This document shows positions 36,144-46,025 of a stretch of DNA of 64,000 nt, one piece after another. Positions within the stretch are counted from its first letter, which is position 1. Each line of letters opens with the position of its first letter. Source of the DNA: Paenibacillus amylolyticus (GTDB taxonomy: Bacteria; Bacillota; Bacilli; Paenibacillales; Paenibacillaceae). The stretch is taken from assembly GCF_001570725.1 (NCBI RefSeq), contig NZ_BCNV01000005.1, positions 62,001 through 126,000 of the forward strand. Direction: 5' to 3'. The position numbers were made by a program, and so were the translations under genes. The notes beneath the pieces were generated by a model. The model did not search any database and was not told where the DNA came from. It worked only from the letters and a program-made list of their open reading frames with translations.

Positions 36144-37997
36144 ATGCTCATTGTGCTTCATTTTGTGATGGGAGTTTTATTGATATTCTCCTTTCTTGGT
36201 TATATGCAGTTTGTACGGAAGGCACTCTCACTTCGTTGGGAGTTCATCCCTGTATTCGTGTTTTCCTCGATTGCCTGCCTTGTTTTTCTGAGTGGTTTGG
36301 CAGGGCAGCTCTTTACGGGCAGCCTTGTCATTCTGATTGCAGGTTTGCTTTTGTATGGGCGGAGGTTGTTTCTCAGACTGCGCCAAGGGGCATCATTGCG
36401 TATGTCCTTTTCCATATTCCAATTTTCATTCCTGGCAGGGACTTTCGTTTTCTTGCTGGTACTCTTTCAGAACCAATTAACGCACTACGATAATTTCTCC
36501 CACTGGGCTATCGTATTGAAGCAGATGCTGAGTACAGATGCCTTTCCGACGCCAGACTCCAGCCTGATTGATTTTAAAAACTATCCGCTGGGGACTTCGT
36601 CATTTATTTATTATGTCTGTCGCTTCATGGGGCACTCCCAGTCCGTGATGCTCTTGGCACAAGGTCTGCTTATCTTCTCCTGTTTTTATGCCATGTTCGG
36701 CATCGTTTCGGAGAAGAAACGTTTTCTTTTGTACGCTTTTCTCGGACTTGGGTTATCTACACTTTCATTTTTCAATCTTACGATTCGGATCACCAATCTG
36801 CTTGTAGACTTCTTGCTTCCGATTTACGCGCTCGCGATCCTGGCGGTGATCTACCAATATCGGAATGAGATCAAAAAGGCATGTATTGTCGTTCTTCCGC
36901 TTGCGGGATTGCTGACCATCATCAAAAGTACGGGTATTATTTTCGCCGCCATCGGCCTGATCTTTCTGGTGTATACATGGCTAAAGCATAAGCAAAAGTT
37001 CAGTTGGAAAACAGCAATCGCTGTAGTGGGCACGATCTGTGGTGCACTTATTCCCTACTTCGGCTGGAGCTGGAGAATGGCAACGGTGTTCCAAGGCATC
37101 GATAACAAGTTCGATGTCGCTACTTCGGGGATTCAGGCCGGCAAAACGCCGGAGCAGATGCAGGAGATTCTGTGGACTTTCCTGAAGGCCAGTACGGATC
37201 TGACGACCCGACCCGTGATCGGGATTGTTATTTTCCAACTTATCGCGATCGCAGCTTCTGTATTTGCCATCGTGGTGCTTAAGAAGAAGTGGAACTTATG
37301 GAAAGCACTAATTGCGCTGGACGTTGTTCTGTTACTGTACTATACAGGCATTCTGGCGTTGTACCTCTTCTCCATGCCATTGGATGAAGCGATTGTCCTG
37401 GCTGGCTTTGAGCGTTATGCATCGAGTATCGTGGTGCTGTTCGCCGGTGGGCTAGTGTTGTGCGCTGCGATCGACCTGGAGCGTTCATTCCACTATCGGA
37501 TTGGTGAAGTGCCTGATTATCAATCCTTTAAGACGGTTGAGACGAAGGGGCATTATCAAAAAGGAATTATTGGTTGTATGGCGGTAGCCGCCACCATTCT
37601 TTTGTCCGAATACAATGGGATCGTCTCTATCGCCCAAAGCTATGATACAACTCTCCCTTACAAGATTCATGCGGTTACTGGTGATCGGTGGTACTCAGGT
37701 GGGCAGGAGGATAATAACAGATATCTCTTCTACGCTTCAGACAGGGACCAGCAGGTCACGAACTATTACATGCAATATGTAGGGAAGTATTTCTTGTATG
37801 CTCCACATGTGGACGGGATCGTGTTGTTCTATGAGGACAATATGGACAACCTGTTGAGCGGCTACGATTATCTGGTGGTTGTCGAGACGGATCTAAATGC
37901 CAAGTGGTTGCTGAAAAAGCATTATGGCATCGACATGCAGGAGGGTATCTACAAAATCACCCGTTCCGGTGATCAGATCGTTCTTACGTTGACGTAA
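36144..37997 (+). CDS. Polytopic membrane protein of the polysaccharide operon
   Basis: A 617-aa protein with about 12-13 membrane segments and a soluble C-terminal part. The loop LTHYDNFSHWAIVLKQML near residue 113 resembles the catalytic-loop region of GT-C-fold glycosyltransferases (Asp plus aromatic residues after the first long segment). TTAGGAGAG precedes the ATG. It follows the BcsA-like gene by 11 bp and likely acts in the same polymer's export, polymerisation or lipid-linked modification. The family is not recognised with confidence. Confidence 0.65.
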   Translation: MLIVLHFVMGVLLIFSFLGYMQFVRKALSLRWEFIPVFVFSSIACLVFLSGLAGQLFTGSLVILIAGLLLYGRRLFLRLRQGASLRMSFSIFQFSFLAGTFVFLLVLFQNQLTHYDNFSHWAIVLKQMLSTDAFPTPDSSLIDFKNYPLGTSSFIYYVCRFMGHSQSVMLLAQGLLIFSCFYAMFGIVSEKKRFLLYAFLGLGLSTLSFFNLTIRITNLLVDFLLPIYALAILAVIYQYRNEIKKACIVVLPLAGLLTIIKSTGIIFAAIGLIFLVYTWLKHKQKFSWKTAIAVVGTICGALIPYFGWSWRMATVFQGIDNKFDVATSGIQAGKTPEQMQEILWTFLKASTDLTTRPVIGIVIFQLIAIAASVFAIVVLKKKWNLWKALIALDVVLLLYYTGILALYLFSMPLDEAIVLAGFERYASSIVVLFAGGLVLCAAIDLERSFHYRIGEVPDYQSFKTVETKGHYQKGIIGCMAVAATILLSEYNGIVSIAQSYDTTLPYKIHAVTGDRWYSGGQEDNNRYLFYASDRDQQVTNYYMQYVGKYFLYAPHVDGIVLFYEDNMDNLLSGYDYLVVVETDLNAKWLLKKHYGIDMQEGIYKITRSGDQIVLTLT

Positions 37998-38081
37998 GAT
38001 CATAGTGTTGAGGTTCAGTTCTGAGCATCAGGCCAGGTAAGATTAGAATGAATACTTGATTATTATATGACTCTCCTTAAA

Positions 38082-38118
38082 TATAGCCTGTTATAGCTAA
38101 TAACTATAACGGGCTATA
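38082..38118. terminator. Perfect hairpin between the polysaccharide operon and the second YxjG gene
   Basis: TATAGCCTGTTATAG pairs with CTATAACGGGCTATA (15 bp, one G-T pair) around a 7-base loop. A weak CTCTTT follows. It may terminate the upstream operon or act as a leader element of the next gene. Confidence 0.6.
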
Positions 38119-38193
38119 ACTCTTTCGTAGAACAGTTATTCCGATCGGATATGTTATATTTAATCAAATAATGATATACGGGGAGATTAAACT

Positions 38194-39333
38194 ATGAGCA
38201 TACAAACAGAACCTAAACAGCGAACCGTCACTCCATTTCGATATGATATTGTTGGTAGTTTCCTGCGCCCGAGTGCGTTGAAAGATGCCAGATTAAAATA
38301 CCAGAACGGCGAAATCACCACGGAACAGTTGAATGAAGTCGAGAACGCCGAGATTGTGAAACTCGTACAAAAACAAAAAGAAGTTGGCCTTCAAGCGGTA
38401 ACCGACGGCGAATTCCGCCGCTCTTGGTGGCATCTGGACTTCTTCTGGGGACTGGATGGTGTAGAGCGGACGATCATCGAGGAAGGCTACCGATTCAACG
38501 GTGCGACGTCCAGACCGGAAACAGCTCGCCTGACCGGTAAAATCAGCTATAGCAGTCATCCATTTGTAGCGCATTATGCCTTCTTGAAAGAAGCGGTTGG
38601 GGAAGACGTCGTTGCCCGTCAATCTATTCCAGCAGCTGCACAGTTCCTATTTGAATTGGACCGGGCAGATAACAAGGAAAGCACACAGGCCATCTATCCG
38701 AACCGCCAAGAGCTTCTCTCGGACATTGCTGGGGCGTACAAAGCATCCATCCTGACTTTCTATGAAGCCGGCTGCCGCAGCATTCAGATTGATGATTGCA
38801 CGTGGGGTGCACTGTGTGACCAACAGTTCATCGCAGTGATGGAGCAGATTGGTGTTAATGTGGAAGAGTATGCAAACGAACTTGCGAAACTAAACGAAGA
38901 AGTGGTATCCGGCCTGCCGGAAGACCTCGTGGTAACCACTCATGTCTGCCGCGGTAATTATGTTTCAACATTTGCAGGAGTCGGTGGCGGTTACGAGCCG
39001 ATTGCGCAGACACTTCTGAGCATCGATAACTACTCTGGCTTTTACCTGGAGTTCGATACAGAACGGGCTGGTGACTTCAAGCCACTTCGTTTCCTGAAGG
39101 ACAATCAGCAGGTCGTGCTGGGCCTCTTCTCTTCCAAATTTGGAGAGCTGGAGAACAAGGAAGATATTCTGAAACGGATTGAAGAAGCTAAACAATATGT
39201 TGATCTGGATCGAATCTGCCTGAGCCCGCAATGCGGCTTCGCTTCCACGGAAGAAGGCAACCATCTGACCGAGGAACAGCAATGGCGCAAGCTAGCCTTT
39301 ATTAAGGAAATTGCTGAAGAGCTCTGGAAGTAA
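38194..39333 (+). CDS. YxjG/YxjH-type methionine synthase-like protein, second copy
   Basis: A 379-aa paralogue of the protein at 13226, with the same landmarks: ADGEFRRSWWH-type segment (DGEFRRSWWHLDF), THVCRGNY (His/Cys) and LSPQCGFASTEEGN (Cys). Compared with the first copy it has about 18 extra residues, mostly at the N-terminus and in the middle. It is monocistronic, with GGGGAG before the ATG and a terminator at 39397. Presumed role as for the first copy: methyl transfer to a thiol such as homocysteine, by family. Confidence 0.87.
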   Translation: MSIQTEPKQRTVTPFRYDIVGSFLRPSALKDARLKYQNGEITTEQLNEVENAEIVKLVQKQKEVGLQAVTDGEFRRSWWHLDFFWGLDGVERTIIEEGYRFNGATSRPETARLTGKISYSSHPFVAHYAFLKEAVGEDVVARQSIPAAAQFLFELDRADNKESTQAIYPNRQELLSDIAGAYKASILTFYEAGCRSIQIDDCTWGALCDQQFIAVMEQIGVNVEEYANELAKLNEEVVSGLPEDLVVTTHVCRGNYVSTFAGVGGGYEPIAQTLLSIDNYSGFYLEFDTERAGDFKPLRFLKDNQQVVLGLFSSKFGELENKEDILKRIEEAKQYVDLDRICLSPQCGFASTEEGNHLTEEQQWRKLAFIKEIAEELWK

Positions 39334-39396
39334 CCTTCGTATCGTCATTTATCATTCACGCATGTGTTATGTATAATTAAAACAAACCGTTAATTC

Positions 39397-39429
39397 AGCC
39401 GTACGGACTATCATCCGTATGGCTTTTTA
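39397..39429 (+). terminator. Terminator after the second YxjG-like gene
   Basis: AGCCGTACGGA pairs with TCCGTATGGCT and is followed by a T-run. Confidence 0.85.
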
Positions 39430-39557
39430 GTGTAATCCTCTTTTCTGAAGGGATGTTTAATCAGAGCCCATATATGCAGGTCGTTAAATAAGATACAATG
39501 ATATTGTAGAAAGCCGAAAGCGGCCTACATCTAAATCCATTTAAAAGTGGTGAATTC

Positions 39558-40772
39558 ATGAAAGAAATGCATAGTCAGATCAATCGGAAAACGTATTACA
39601 TCTCAATGCTTACGATTATTGCTCTGATGTTATCGGGATTAATCCTGTCCACGACCGAATTGAACGGGGTTACGGTGGGGTATGTGATCCATTGCCTATG
39701 CGTAACTGTTCTGGCCGTATGTCTATTGCTGTATCCAAAGGTGGAGACGTTTCTCTTTAGATTAAGCATCATTCTAATGGGGTTTGCATACTTCTATACG
39801 CTTGCTTTTCTATATCCCCAGTCGTGGACAACCTATATTCTCATTTGTCTTCTTCCAGCCCTCGCGATCCTGTTCTATGATCTGAAATTATTCTATTGTT
39901 CGTTGATTCTAAATGGGATTTTGATCCTCATTACGTTTGGTTACAATCTTCTGTATAACCAAGGGAACGAGTATGCATATATACATACGGATGTGATCGG
40001 TAATTTTATCAATATTATGGCGAGCCAAATCATTTTATTTCTTATTTTCCACCTGACCTTTTCTCGGATGAGGAAGCAACAACTGTATTTTGAACAATTG
40101 CAGCAATCGGAGCGGTTGAAAATGATCGCCCATTTAACGGCTGCTGTTGCACATGAGATTCGTAATCCAGTGACAGTTGTGCGAGGTTTTTTGCAGCTGT
40201 ATCGAGAAGATACCTCTTTTGAACAACCGGTCAGAAATAAGTTTGCTTTAATGATTGATGAGTTGAATACCGTCGAGCAGGTGACTTCTCAATTTCTGAC
40301 CCTTGCCAAACCCAATAGAGAACTCAGACCAGAGAAGGTGGATGTTAAGGAGGTTCTTGAGGGTGTGACCGGTCTGCTCAGCTCCTATGCGATGTTGTCA
40401 GACAAGCATATGGATGTACAGGCGGAAGAGAGTTGTACAATTCTTATTAACACCATAGAGTTCAAGCAGGTGCTGATTAACCTCATCAAAAATGCACTCG
40501 AAGCTTCGGAGGCGGGTACAACCGTCCAAGTAACAGCGAAGAGAGAGAAGCAGTGGGTGGAGATGCGAATAACGGATCAGGGAAGTGGTATGACAGAGGA
40601 AGAGGTAAAGTCGCTGGGGACTCCATTTTATTCATTGAAAACGAATGGGACGGGACTGGGATTGATGATCTGTTACAATATCGTGGAAAAGTATGAGGGA
40701 ACGATCGAATATCACAGCGCCAAAGGTCAGGGGACCTCGGTAACTATTCGCTTTCTAGCTAAAACCGATTAG
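39558..40772 (+). CDS. Sensor histidine kinase, sporulation-kinase-like
   Basis: A 404-aa kinase with six N-terminal membrane segments (about 1-175), and then a HisKA domain with phosphoacceptor His199 (AVAHEIRNPVTVVRG). The HATPase_c domain shows the N box (LINLIKNALEAS), G1 (ITDQGSGM) and G2 (GTGLGLMICYN). The layout resembles KinB-type sporulation kinases. No response regulator is adjacent, which fits phosphorelay kinases. Ribosome-binding site is weak (AGTGGTG). Confidence 0.85.
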   Translation: MKEMHSQINRKTYYISMLTIIALMLSGLILSTTELNGVTVGYVIHCLCVTVLAVCLLLYPKVETFLFRLSIILMGFAYFYTLAFLYPQSWTTYILICLLPALAILFYDLKLFYCSLILNGILILITFGYNLLYNQGNEYAYIHTDVIGNFINIMASQIILFLIFHLTFSRMRKQQLYFEQLQQSERLKMIAHLTAAVAHEIRNPVTVVRGFLQLYREDTSFEQPVRNKFALMIDELNTVEQVTSQFLTLAKPNRELRPEKVDVKEVLEGVTGLLSSYAMLSDKHMDVQAEESCTILINTIEFKQVLINLIKNALEASEAGTTVQVTAKREKQWVEMRITDQGSGMTEEEVKSLGTPFYSLKTNGTGLGLMICYNIVEKYEGTIEYHSAKGQGTSVTIRFLAKTD

Positions 40773-40780
40773 ACCAAAAT

Positions 40781-40815
40781 AAAATAGCGACAGTTAGTCG
40801 CAACTGCCGCTATTT
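40781..40815. terminator. Terminator between the kinase and the iron-transport operon
   Basis: AAATAGCG-CAGTT pairs with AACTG-CGCTATTT around a short loop. It can serve both convergent transcripts. Confidence 0.7.
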
Positions 40816-40817
40816 GT

Positions 40818-41618
40818 CTATTTCGCATGATATCGCCCTTTAGGCACCACCATCGGTGATCCCGAAACGGGGTCTTCAATAACCGTACATTCCAATCCGA
40901 AAATGTCTTTGACCTGTGGGGCGGTTATCACCTCTGCGGGCTTGCCTTCAGCCACAAGTTTTCCGGTGTGAAGCGCAAAGATATGATCTGCATACCGTGC
41001 CGATAAGTTGATATCGTGCAGTACCATCACAATAGTCGTTCCATGCTTGCGGTTCAGCTCGGTAAGCAGGTCTAGAATCTCGACTTGATACGTAATATCC
41101 AAGAAGGTCGTCGGCTCATCGAGAAAGAGGATATCCGTCTGTTGCGCCAGCGCCATGGCAATCCACACACGCTGACGTTGTCCGCCTGAAAGCTCATCAA
41201 TATTGTGATTGGCAAACTCGGTAATGTTCATAATGGTCATGGCTTCGGCCACAGCCTCGTAATCCTTCTTGGTCCAGCCACTGAACAAGGATTGGTGCGG
41301 AAATCTTCCACGGCCGACCAGATCTGCTACCGAAATGCCTTCCGGAACAATAGGAGACTGCGGGAGTAGTCCGATCACGCGAGCCAATTGCTTGGGCGGG
41401 ATCTTGCTGATGGCTTTGCCGTCCAGCGTAATGCTGCCGGAGGTAGGCTTAATGAGCCTGGCCATCGTTTTCAAAAGGGTAGACTTACCGCAACCATTAG
41501 AGCCAATAATCACGCTTATTTGATTACTCGGTATAACGATATCCACACCGTGGATAATGGTTTTATTTTCATATCCGGCAACGAGTTGTTTCGCTTCAAA
41601 TACATGTGTCGGTTTCAT
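40818..41618 (-). CDS. Siderophore ABC transporter ATPase (FecE/FhuC type)
   Basis: A 266-aa ATPase that energises iron-siderophore import. Walker A GSNGCGKST, signature LSGGQRQRVW and Walker B DILFLDEPTTFLD are all visible. GGGGGAG precedes the ATG at 41618, which overlaps the stop of the permease gene before it in the operon. Last gene of the four-gene operon. Confidence 0.95.
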   Translation of the reverse strand: MKPTHVFEAKQLVAGYENKTIIHGVDIVIPSNQISVIIGSNGCGKSTLLKTMARLIKPTSGSITLDGKAISKIPPKQLARVIGLLPQSPIVPEGISVADLVGRGRFPHQSLFSGWTKKDYEAVAEAMTIMNITEFANHNIDELSGGQRQRVWIAMALAQQTDILFLDEPTTFLDITYQVEILDLLTELNRKHGTTIVMVLHDINLSARYADHIFALHTGKLVAEGKPAEVITAPQVKDIFGLECTVIEDPVSGSPMVVPKGRYHAK

Positions 41619-42649
41619 TATAACTCCCCCTTACGATTCATTCGGATTAACAGGAAGATCAGATACGGTGCTCCGAGTAATCCGGTAATGACGCCTACGG
41701 GGAATCTGTACTCAAAAGCAAACTGTCCGATGAGATCTGAGGCAAGAACCAGATTAACGCCAACCAGACCTGCCGGGAGAATGTTCGAAGAGCCAACACC
41801 TACGAGTCTCTTCGCAATAGGTCCCGCAAGGAAGGAGACAAAGGCAATCGGGCCTGTAGTGGCGGTAGCAATGGCAACCATGCAGACCGCACTCACAATA
41901 AGCGCAATTCTGGTCTTGTCCGTGTCTACACCTAGTGAAAACGCCGATTGTTCTCCGAGTTCCAATATACTGAGGTGTTTGCCGAGCATCATGATGATAG
42001 GTGAGCAGATTAGCACGGTAATCACGAGAGGCGGTAGTGCACTCATCTGAGAACCGTTCAGACTACCTGTGAGCCATCGGATTGCGGCAGGGATATCCTT
42101 TTCAGAACTAACCAGTAGGAGATAGGAGATGACCGCATCAAGCATGGCTTGAATACCGATTCCGATCAGTATTAACCTTCCGATGGAGAACACTTTTCCT
42201 CTGGAAAGTACATAGATGAACAACACCGTAGCCAGTCCTGCAATCACTGAAGCCAAGGAAACAATGGCTCCGCTTGCATGAAGCACGACGATACAGAACA
42301 CAGCCGCAGCGCTTGAACCTGACGTGATCCCGATAACATTAGGATTCGCCAGTGGGTTCCGCAACATGGTCTGGAAGGTATAACCTGCAATACCGAAGGC
42401 AAATCCGGCAAAGAGACCTGTAAGCATTCTTGGTAGACGTATGGTATTTACGGCAAAAGATACACCTTTGATTTTCTCTCCCGAAAGGGAGCTGATGACA
42501 TCTTTAACCGGATAGATTGTGTTGCCGAGCAAAAGCATGGCGCAGCAAAGAGTACAAGCAAGTATGGCAAGGAGACTGGTGACAAGTATCCAGCGGCGAC
42601 GTCGATGACGTCTGCCCGCCATAATAAATTCAATCGATTGATCTCTCAT
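41618..42649 (-). CDS. Siderophore ABC transporter permease (FecCD type), second
   Basis: A 343-aa permease of the BtuC/FecCD family with about ten membrane segments after an Arg-rich N-terminus. Conserved stretches include GVxLRNPLANPNVIGITSGSS-type motif (RNPLANPNVIGITSGSSA), GPIAFVSFLAGPIAKRLVG and a C-terminal GxGLLGAPYLIFLL-type end. It starts with ATG overlapping the preceding stop (ATGA). It pairs with the permease at 42646 to form a heterodimeric channel. Confidence 0.93.
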   Translation of the reverse strand: MRDQSIEFIMAGRRHRRRRWILVTSLLAILACTLCCAMLLLGNTIYPVKDVISSLSGEKIKGVSFAVNTIRLPRMLTGLFAGFAFGIAGYTFQTMLRNPLANPNVIGITSGSSAAAVFCIVVLHASGAIVSLASVIAGLATVLFIYVLSRGKVFSIGRLILIGIGIQAMLDAVISYLLLVSSEKDIPAAIRWLTGSLNGSQMSALPPLVITVLICSPIIMMLGKHLSILELGEQSAFSLGVDTDKTRIALIVSAVCMVAIATATTGPIAFVSFLAGPIAKRLVGVGSSNILPAGLVGVNLVLASDLIGQFAFEYRFPVGVITGLLGAPYLIFLLIRMNRKGEL

Positions 42650-43686
42650 AGTGAACGCACTTTCGATCGCATCGCGAGGATGATTAATATTGGAGCACCT
42701 ATAAATGCGGTGACGACACCGACTTCAAGCTCTCCGGGGTTGCTGATGAGTCTGCCACCGACATCGGAAATCGTTAGAATGATCGCTCCAGCAACGGCTG
42801 ACATGGGTATGACAAAACGCAAGTCGGGACCCAGTATAAGGCGTATGACGTGGGTAGATAACAATCCGATGAAACCAATCGGTCCAGCGAGCGCAGTAGC
42901 TGCTCCGCATAATAGAACCCCTGCAAGAGCCGCAATGAATCGAAGTGTCCCTGTTCGCACACCGAGTCCTGTTGCAACATCGTCACCCAAAGCCAGCGCA
43001 TTCAGAGCCGGAGCTGTAAGAAACGCAATGAGTATGCCGATGAGCAGGAACGGGATGAATGTACTGATTCCACTCCAGGTTGCCGATCCTACGCTGCCCA
43101 CTTGCCAGAACCTGAACTGGTCCATGACATAAGAGCGAGGGATCATAATGGCGGTGACGAGTGAGGAGAGCGCGGCGCTGATGGCCGCTCCGGCCAAAAC
43201 AAGCTTAATGGGCGTGGCTCCGCCACGCCCCATTGAGCCGATTCCGAATACGAACACAGCCGTTATTGCAGCTCCGGCCAGTGCCAGCCAGATATATTGA
43301 TTGGCGCTGCTGATGTTCAGGAATGCAATACCCATAACCACAAACAGAGATGCCCCTGTATTGACACCCAATATACTTGGGTCGGCAAGTGGATTCCGGG
43401 TAACGGCTTGCATAAGTGCTCCTGATACGCCGAGTGCTACCCCGCATAACAAGCTGAAGACTGTTCGGGAGATCCGTTTGCGCACGATGTTTGCCCCATA
43501 AGAGTCTACTTCCGGGTGAAATAATCCGTCGATTAACTCATGAAACCTCACGGGTCTAGAGCCAAAGACCAGTGAGGCAATCATAGTTGCACCGAGCAGG
43601 ATAAAACAAATCACTAACACCAAGATGAAGTTCTTGGGGACATGTGCACGTATTCGGTTTTCATTCGGAACCGATGTACTATTCAT
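42646..43686 (-). CDS. Siderophore ABC transporter permease (FecCD type), first
   Basis: A 346-aa FecCD-family permease. The ATG at 43686 is preferred to the GTG at 43707, and overlaps the end of the binding-protein gene. Motifs are TRNPLADPSILGVNTGAS near residue 100, GPIGFIGLLSTHVIRL near 260, and GELEVGVVTAFIGAPILII near the end. About nine to ten membrane segments. Second gene of the operon. Confidence 0.93.
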   Translation of the reverse strand: MNSTSVPNENRIRAHVPKNFILVLVICFILLGATMIASLVFGSRPVRFHELIDGLFHPEVDSYGANIVRKRISRTVFSLLCGVALGVSGALMQAVTRNPLADPSILGVNTGASLFVVMGIAFLNISSANQYIWLALAGAAITAVFVFGIGSMGRGGATPIKLVLAGAAISAALSSLVTAIMIPRSYVMDQFRFWQVGSVGSATWSGISTFIPFLLIGILIAFLTAPALNALALGDDVATGLGVRTGTLRFIAALAGVLLCGAATALAGPIGFIGLLSTHVIRLILGPDLRFVIPMSAVAGAIILTISDVGGRLISNPGELEVGVVTAFIGAPILIILAMRSKVRSL

Positions 43687-44755
43687 TGATTTTGTCGATT
43701 GCTCCACTAATTAATTTCAAATAATCATCGATCGTGTAGGAAATGGACAGTGGGTTTGGCGTTCCAGCAGCAACCAAAGGTGTATCTGCTTCAATGAACG
43801 CTACAGAACCACGTTTTACCGCAGGGATTTTACCCAGCAACGGATCAGCCTGAATGGCTTTCAGCAACTCAGCATTTCCGTATCCAACAATAATATCAGC
43901 ATCATTAAGGGCTTCAGCATTCTCTGCACTTAAGCTCAGGGAGTAGCTGTTAGGGTCTGTAATTTGGCTTGTGATACTTTCTGGAATAACCAATCCCAGC
44001 TCACCCAGGAAAGATACACGAGAATCTACAGGTGTATAGATATGAAGTTTGGACATATCTTCAGCGGAGAAGTTAACCCAAACTACTTTTTTGTCTTTGA
44101 TCTGAGGATATGCAGCTAATTTTTCGTTAACCATAGCCTCCGTATCTTTGATCAGTTGCTCGCCTTCTGCTTCCATACCCATACCCTTCGCATTGAAAGA
44201 AACCTGCTCGCGCCATGTCGTTGCCCATGGAGCCGTTGGGTAAGCTACAACCGGAGCAATTTCACTAAGAAGATCGTAGTCTTCCTGAGTGATACCGGAG
44301 TATGCTGCAAGAATAACATCTGGGTTGGAATCGGAAATGGCTTCAAAATCAAGTCCGTCTGTATCTTGGAAAACGTTCGGGTCGGTTACACCGAGTTCAT
44401 CGAGTTTCTTCGCAGTCCAAGGCAGCAGTCCGCTGTCATCCTGAACACCAAAGTTAGCTGCCGAGAAACCTACAGGAACTTGTCCAAGCGCGAGAACGAC
44501 ATCTTGGTTCGCCCATTGTACTGTAGCTACACGTTCAGGTTTTTTCTCAATAACCGTTTCGCCCAAAGCATGTTTAATTGTAATTGGATATCCGGCATTC
44601 TCATCTTTAGCGGCTGGTGTTTCGGTAGCTGCTGTGTCACCTGCAGCAGGAGTTGCTGCTGGCTCTGCAGTCTTACTTCCACAGCCAACTAATGCCAGGA
44701 TTAAGACTAGTGATATCAGTAACGCTGTTAATGGAAACTTTCTCTTTGTATTCAT
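43679..44755 (-). CDS. Siderophore-binding lipoprotein (FecB/FhuD type)
   Basis: A 358-aa periplasmic-binding-type lipoprotein that delivers ferric siderophore to the permease. The signal peptide ends in LVGC with lipidated Cys25. A Thr/Ala/Pro linker is followed by a type III binding fold (VATVQWANQDVVLALG, DVILAAYSGI). The ATG at 44755 is preferred to upstream starts because AGGGG precedes it. First gene of the operon; a perfect Fur box lies 113 bp upstream at 44868. The cognate siderophore is not determined by sequence. Confidence 0.92.
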   Translation of the reverse strand: MNTKRKFPLTALLISLVLILALVGCGSKTAEPAATPAAGDTAATETPAAKDENAGYPITIKHALGETVIEKKPERVATVQWANQDVVLALGQVPVGFSAANFGVQDDSGLLPWTAKKLDELGVTDPNVFQDTDGLDFEAISDSNPDVILAAYSGITQEDYDLLSEIAPVVAYPTAPWATTWREQVSFNAKGMGMEAEGEQLIKDTEAMVNEKLAAYPQIKDKKVVWVNFSAEDMSKLHIYTPVDSRVSFLGELGLVIPESITSQITDPNSYSLSLSAENAEALNDADIIVGYGNAELLKAIQADPLLGKIPAVKRGSVAFIEADTPLVAAGTPNPLSISYTIDDYLKLISGAIDKINE

Positions 44756-44843
44756 GTGTTTCCCCTTCCTGAATCGTAAAATGTATTTGGTAGTGCTGAA
44801 CATCCTGGTTGATCCATTACATCCGTTGGGATGTAAAAAAATA

Positions 44844-44867
44844 GATATATAAAACGTTTTATATATC
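44844..44867. promoter_or_regulatory. Perfect 24-bp palindrome abutting the Fur box
   Basis: The half GATATATAAAAC is followed by its exact complement GTTTTATATATC. It touches the Fur box directly. It may be an extra operator or a cruciform/hairpin in the leader. Confidence 0.6.
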
Positions 44868-44882
44868 TGATAATGATTATCA
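44868..44882. promoter_or_regulatory. Fur box upstream of the siderophore operon
   Basis: TGATAATGATTATCA is a perfect 7-1-7 dyad matching the Bacillus Fur consensus TGATAATNATTATCA. Fur with iron would repress the operon from it. Confidence 0.9.
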
Positions 44883-45114
44883 ACATCAATAAATATATCT
44901 TTTTATCAAAGGCAGTGTCAATGAAAAAATTGTAAAGGGTCATATCATATTAGGGCTATATTTTATGGGGAAGTCTTCCATTATCCATTCTTAACGGAAA
45001 AGTTATAGGGTGAGAGTGGCAGGGATTCTATTCAATAGGGATGAAGATATTATCCATGTATTACATTCCAGATCATGGTATATTTCTAGTATTAAATAAT
45101 TAAGGAGATTCTAC

Positions 45115-45879
45115 ATGCATAATCAATTCATAAAAAGGTTAATCGTACTTTGTTTAATTTTTGTATTCTTACCGGCAACGAGCGTATGGGCTGCGTCGTC
45201 GCTTATTAAGGACCCGGTATTGGCCAAAGTTATTCGAGCAGATTTGAAGTTGTCGGCTAAGAAGGAACTAAAGGCTGGCGATTTGAAAAAATTAAAATCC
45301 ATGTATGTTATGGAAACGAAAAATAAGATTTCCAACTTGCAAGGTCTCGAACATGCCGTTAATATGACGGATTTATTCTTGCCTGGTCAAAATATAAAAA
45401 GTATTAAGCCGCTCAATACGTTAAAGAAATTAACGTTCTTAGCTGTTGAGGGCAATCAGATTACGGATATCTCACCGCTTTCAGGTCTGACCAATCTGCA
45501 AAATCTGGTTATGGACGATAACAAAATCAAAAGCCTGGCTCCATTAAAAAATATGCGTAAGTTGACCAGTCTGCTCGCTAGCGGTAATCAGGTCACCGAT
45601 CTAAGTCCTCTTCAAAAAGTAAAGTTGGAATGGGTTATTATGAATGGTAATAAAATTCAAGATCTGACACCTCTGAAGAATCATCCGACCTTACAGTATC
45701 TATATGTAGAAGATAATCTCATTGAGGATATTGCAGTGCTCGAAACCATCCCACATCTAACAGAGGTATATTTGGCTAACAATCCGTTGAATGATCGTGC
45801 TGAGCAGATTGTGAAAAACTTGAAGAAGAAAGTCGTCCTTGTAAGTCTGGTGAGTGATGAAGCGGATCAGACGAAGTAG
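45115..45879 (+). CDS. Secreted leucine-rich-repeat protein (internalin-like)
   Basis: A 254-aa protein with a signal peptide (about 1-26, ending WAA). The rest has six or so 22-residue LRRs of the internalin type, e.g. LAVEGNQITDISPLSGLTN and LVMDDNKIKSLAPLKNM. It ends without an anchor, so it is probably released. LRR proteins typically bind other proteins; partner unknown. AAGGAG precedes the ATG. A terminator follows at 45933. Confidence 0.85.
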   Translation: MHNQFIKRLIVLCLIFVFLPATSVWAASSLIKDPVLAKVIRADLKLSAKKELKAGDLKKLKSMYVMETKNKISNLQGLEHAVNMTDLFLPGQNIKSIKPLNTLKKLTFLAVEGNQITDISPLSGLTNLQNLVMDDNKIKSLAPLKNMRKLTSLLASGNQVTDLSPLQKVKLEWVIMNGNKIQDLTPLKNHPTLQYLYVEDNLIEDIAVLETIPHLTEVYLANNPLNDRAEQIVKNLKKKVVLVSLVSDEADQTK

Positions 45880-45932
45880 TTTCTATTAGAGAAGATGTTA
45901 TGTACGAATTCCTCATTATATTGAACAATAAC

Positions 45933-45968
45933 AAAGAAGGCCTCAGATCATTCTGAGGGCCTTCTTTA
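45933..45968. terminator. Terminator between LRR gene and araR
   Basis: AAAGAAGGCCTCAGA pairs with TCTGAGGGCCTTCTTT around a short loop, with flanking A and T runs. Confidence 0.85.
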
Positions 45969-46025
45969 ATGTACACTGGAAAAAGATCGCTCGGTAACAA
46001 CTTACCGCCCAGTTCCGCATCAATA

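Noticed and set aside
41388..42050. 220-aa open frame antisense to the permease/ATPase genes
   Set aside because: Shadow of the FecCD/FecE genes; low-complexity and without a start signal.
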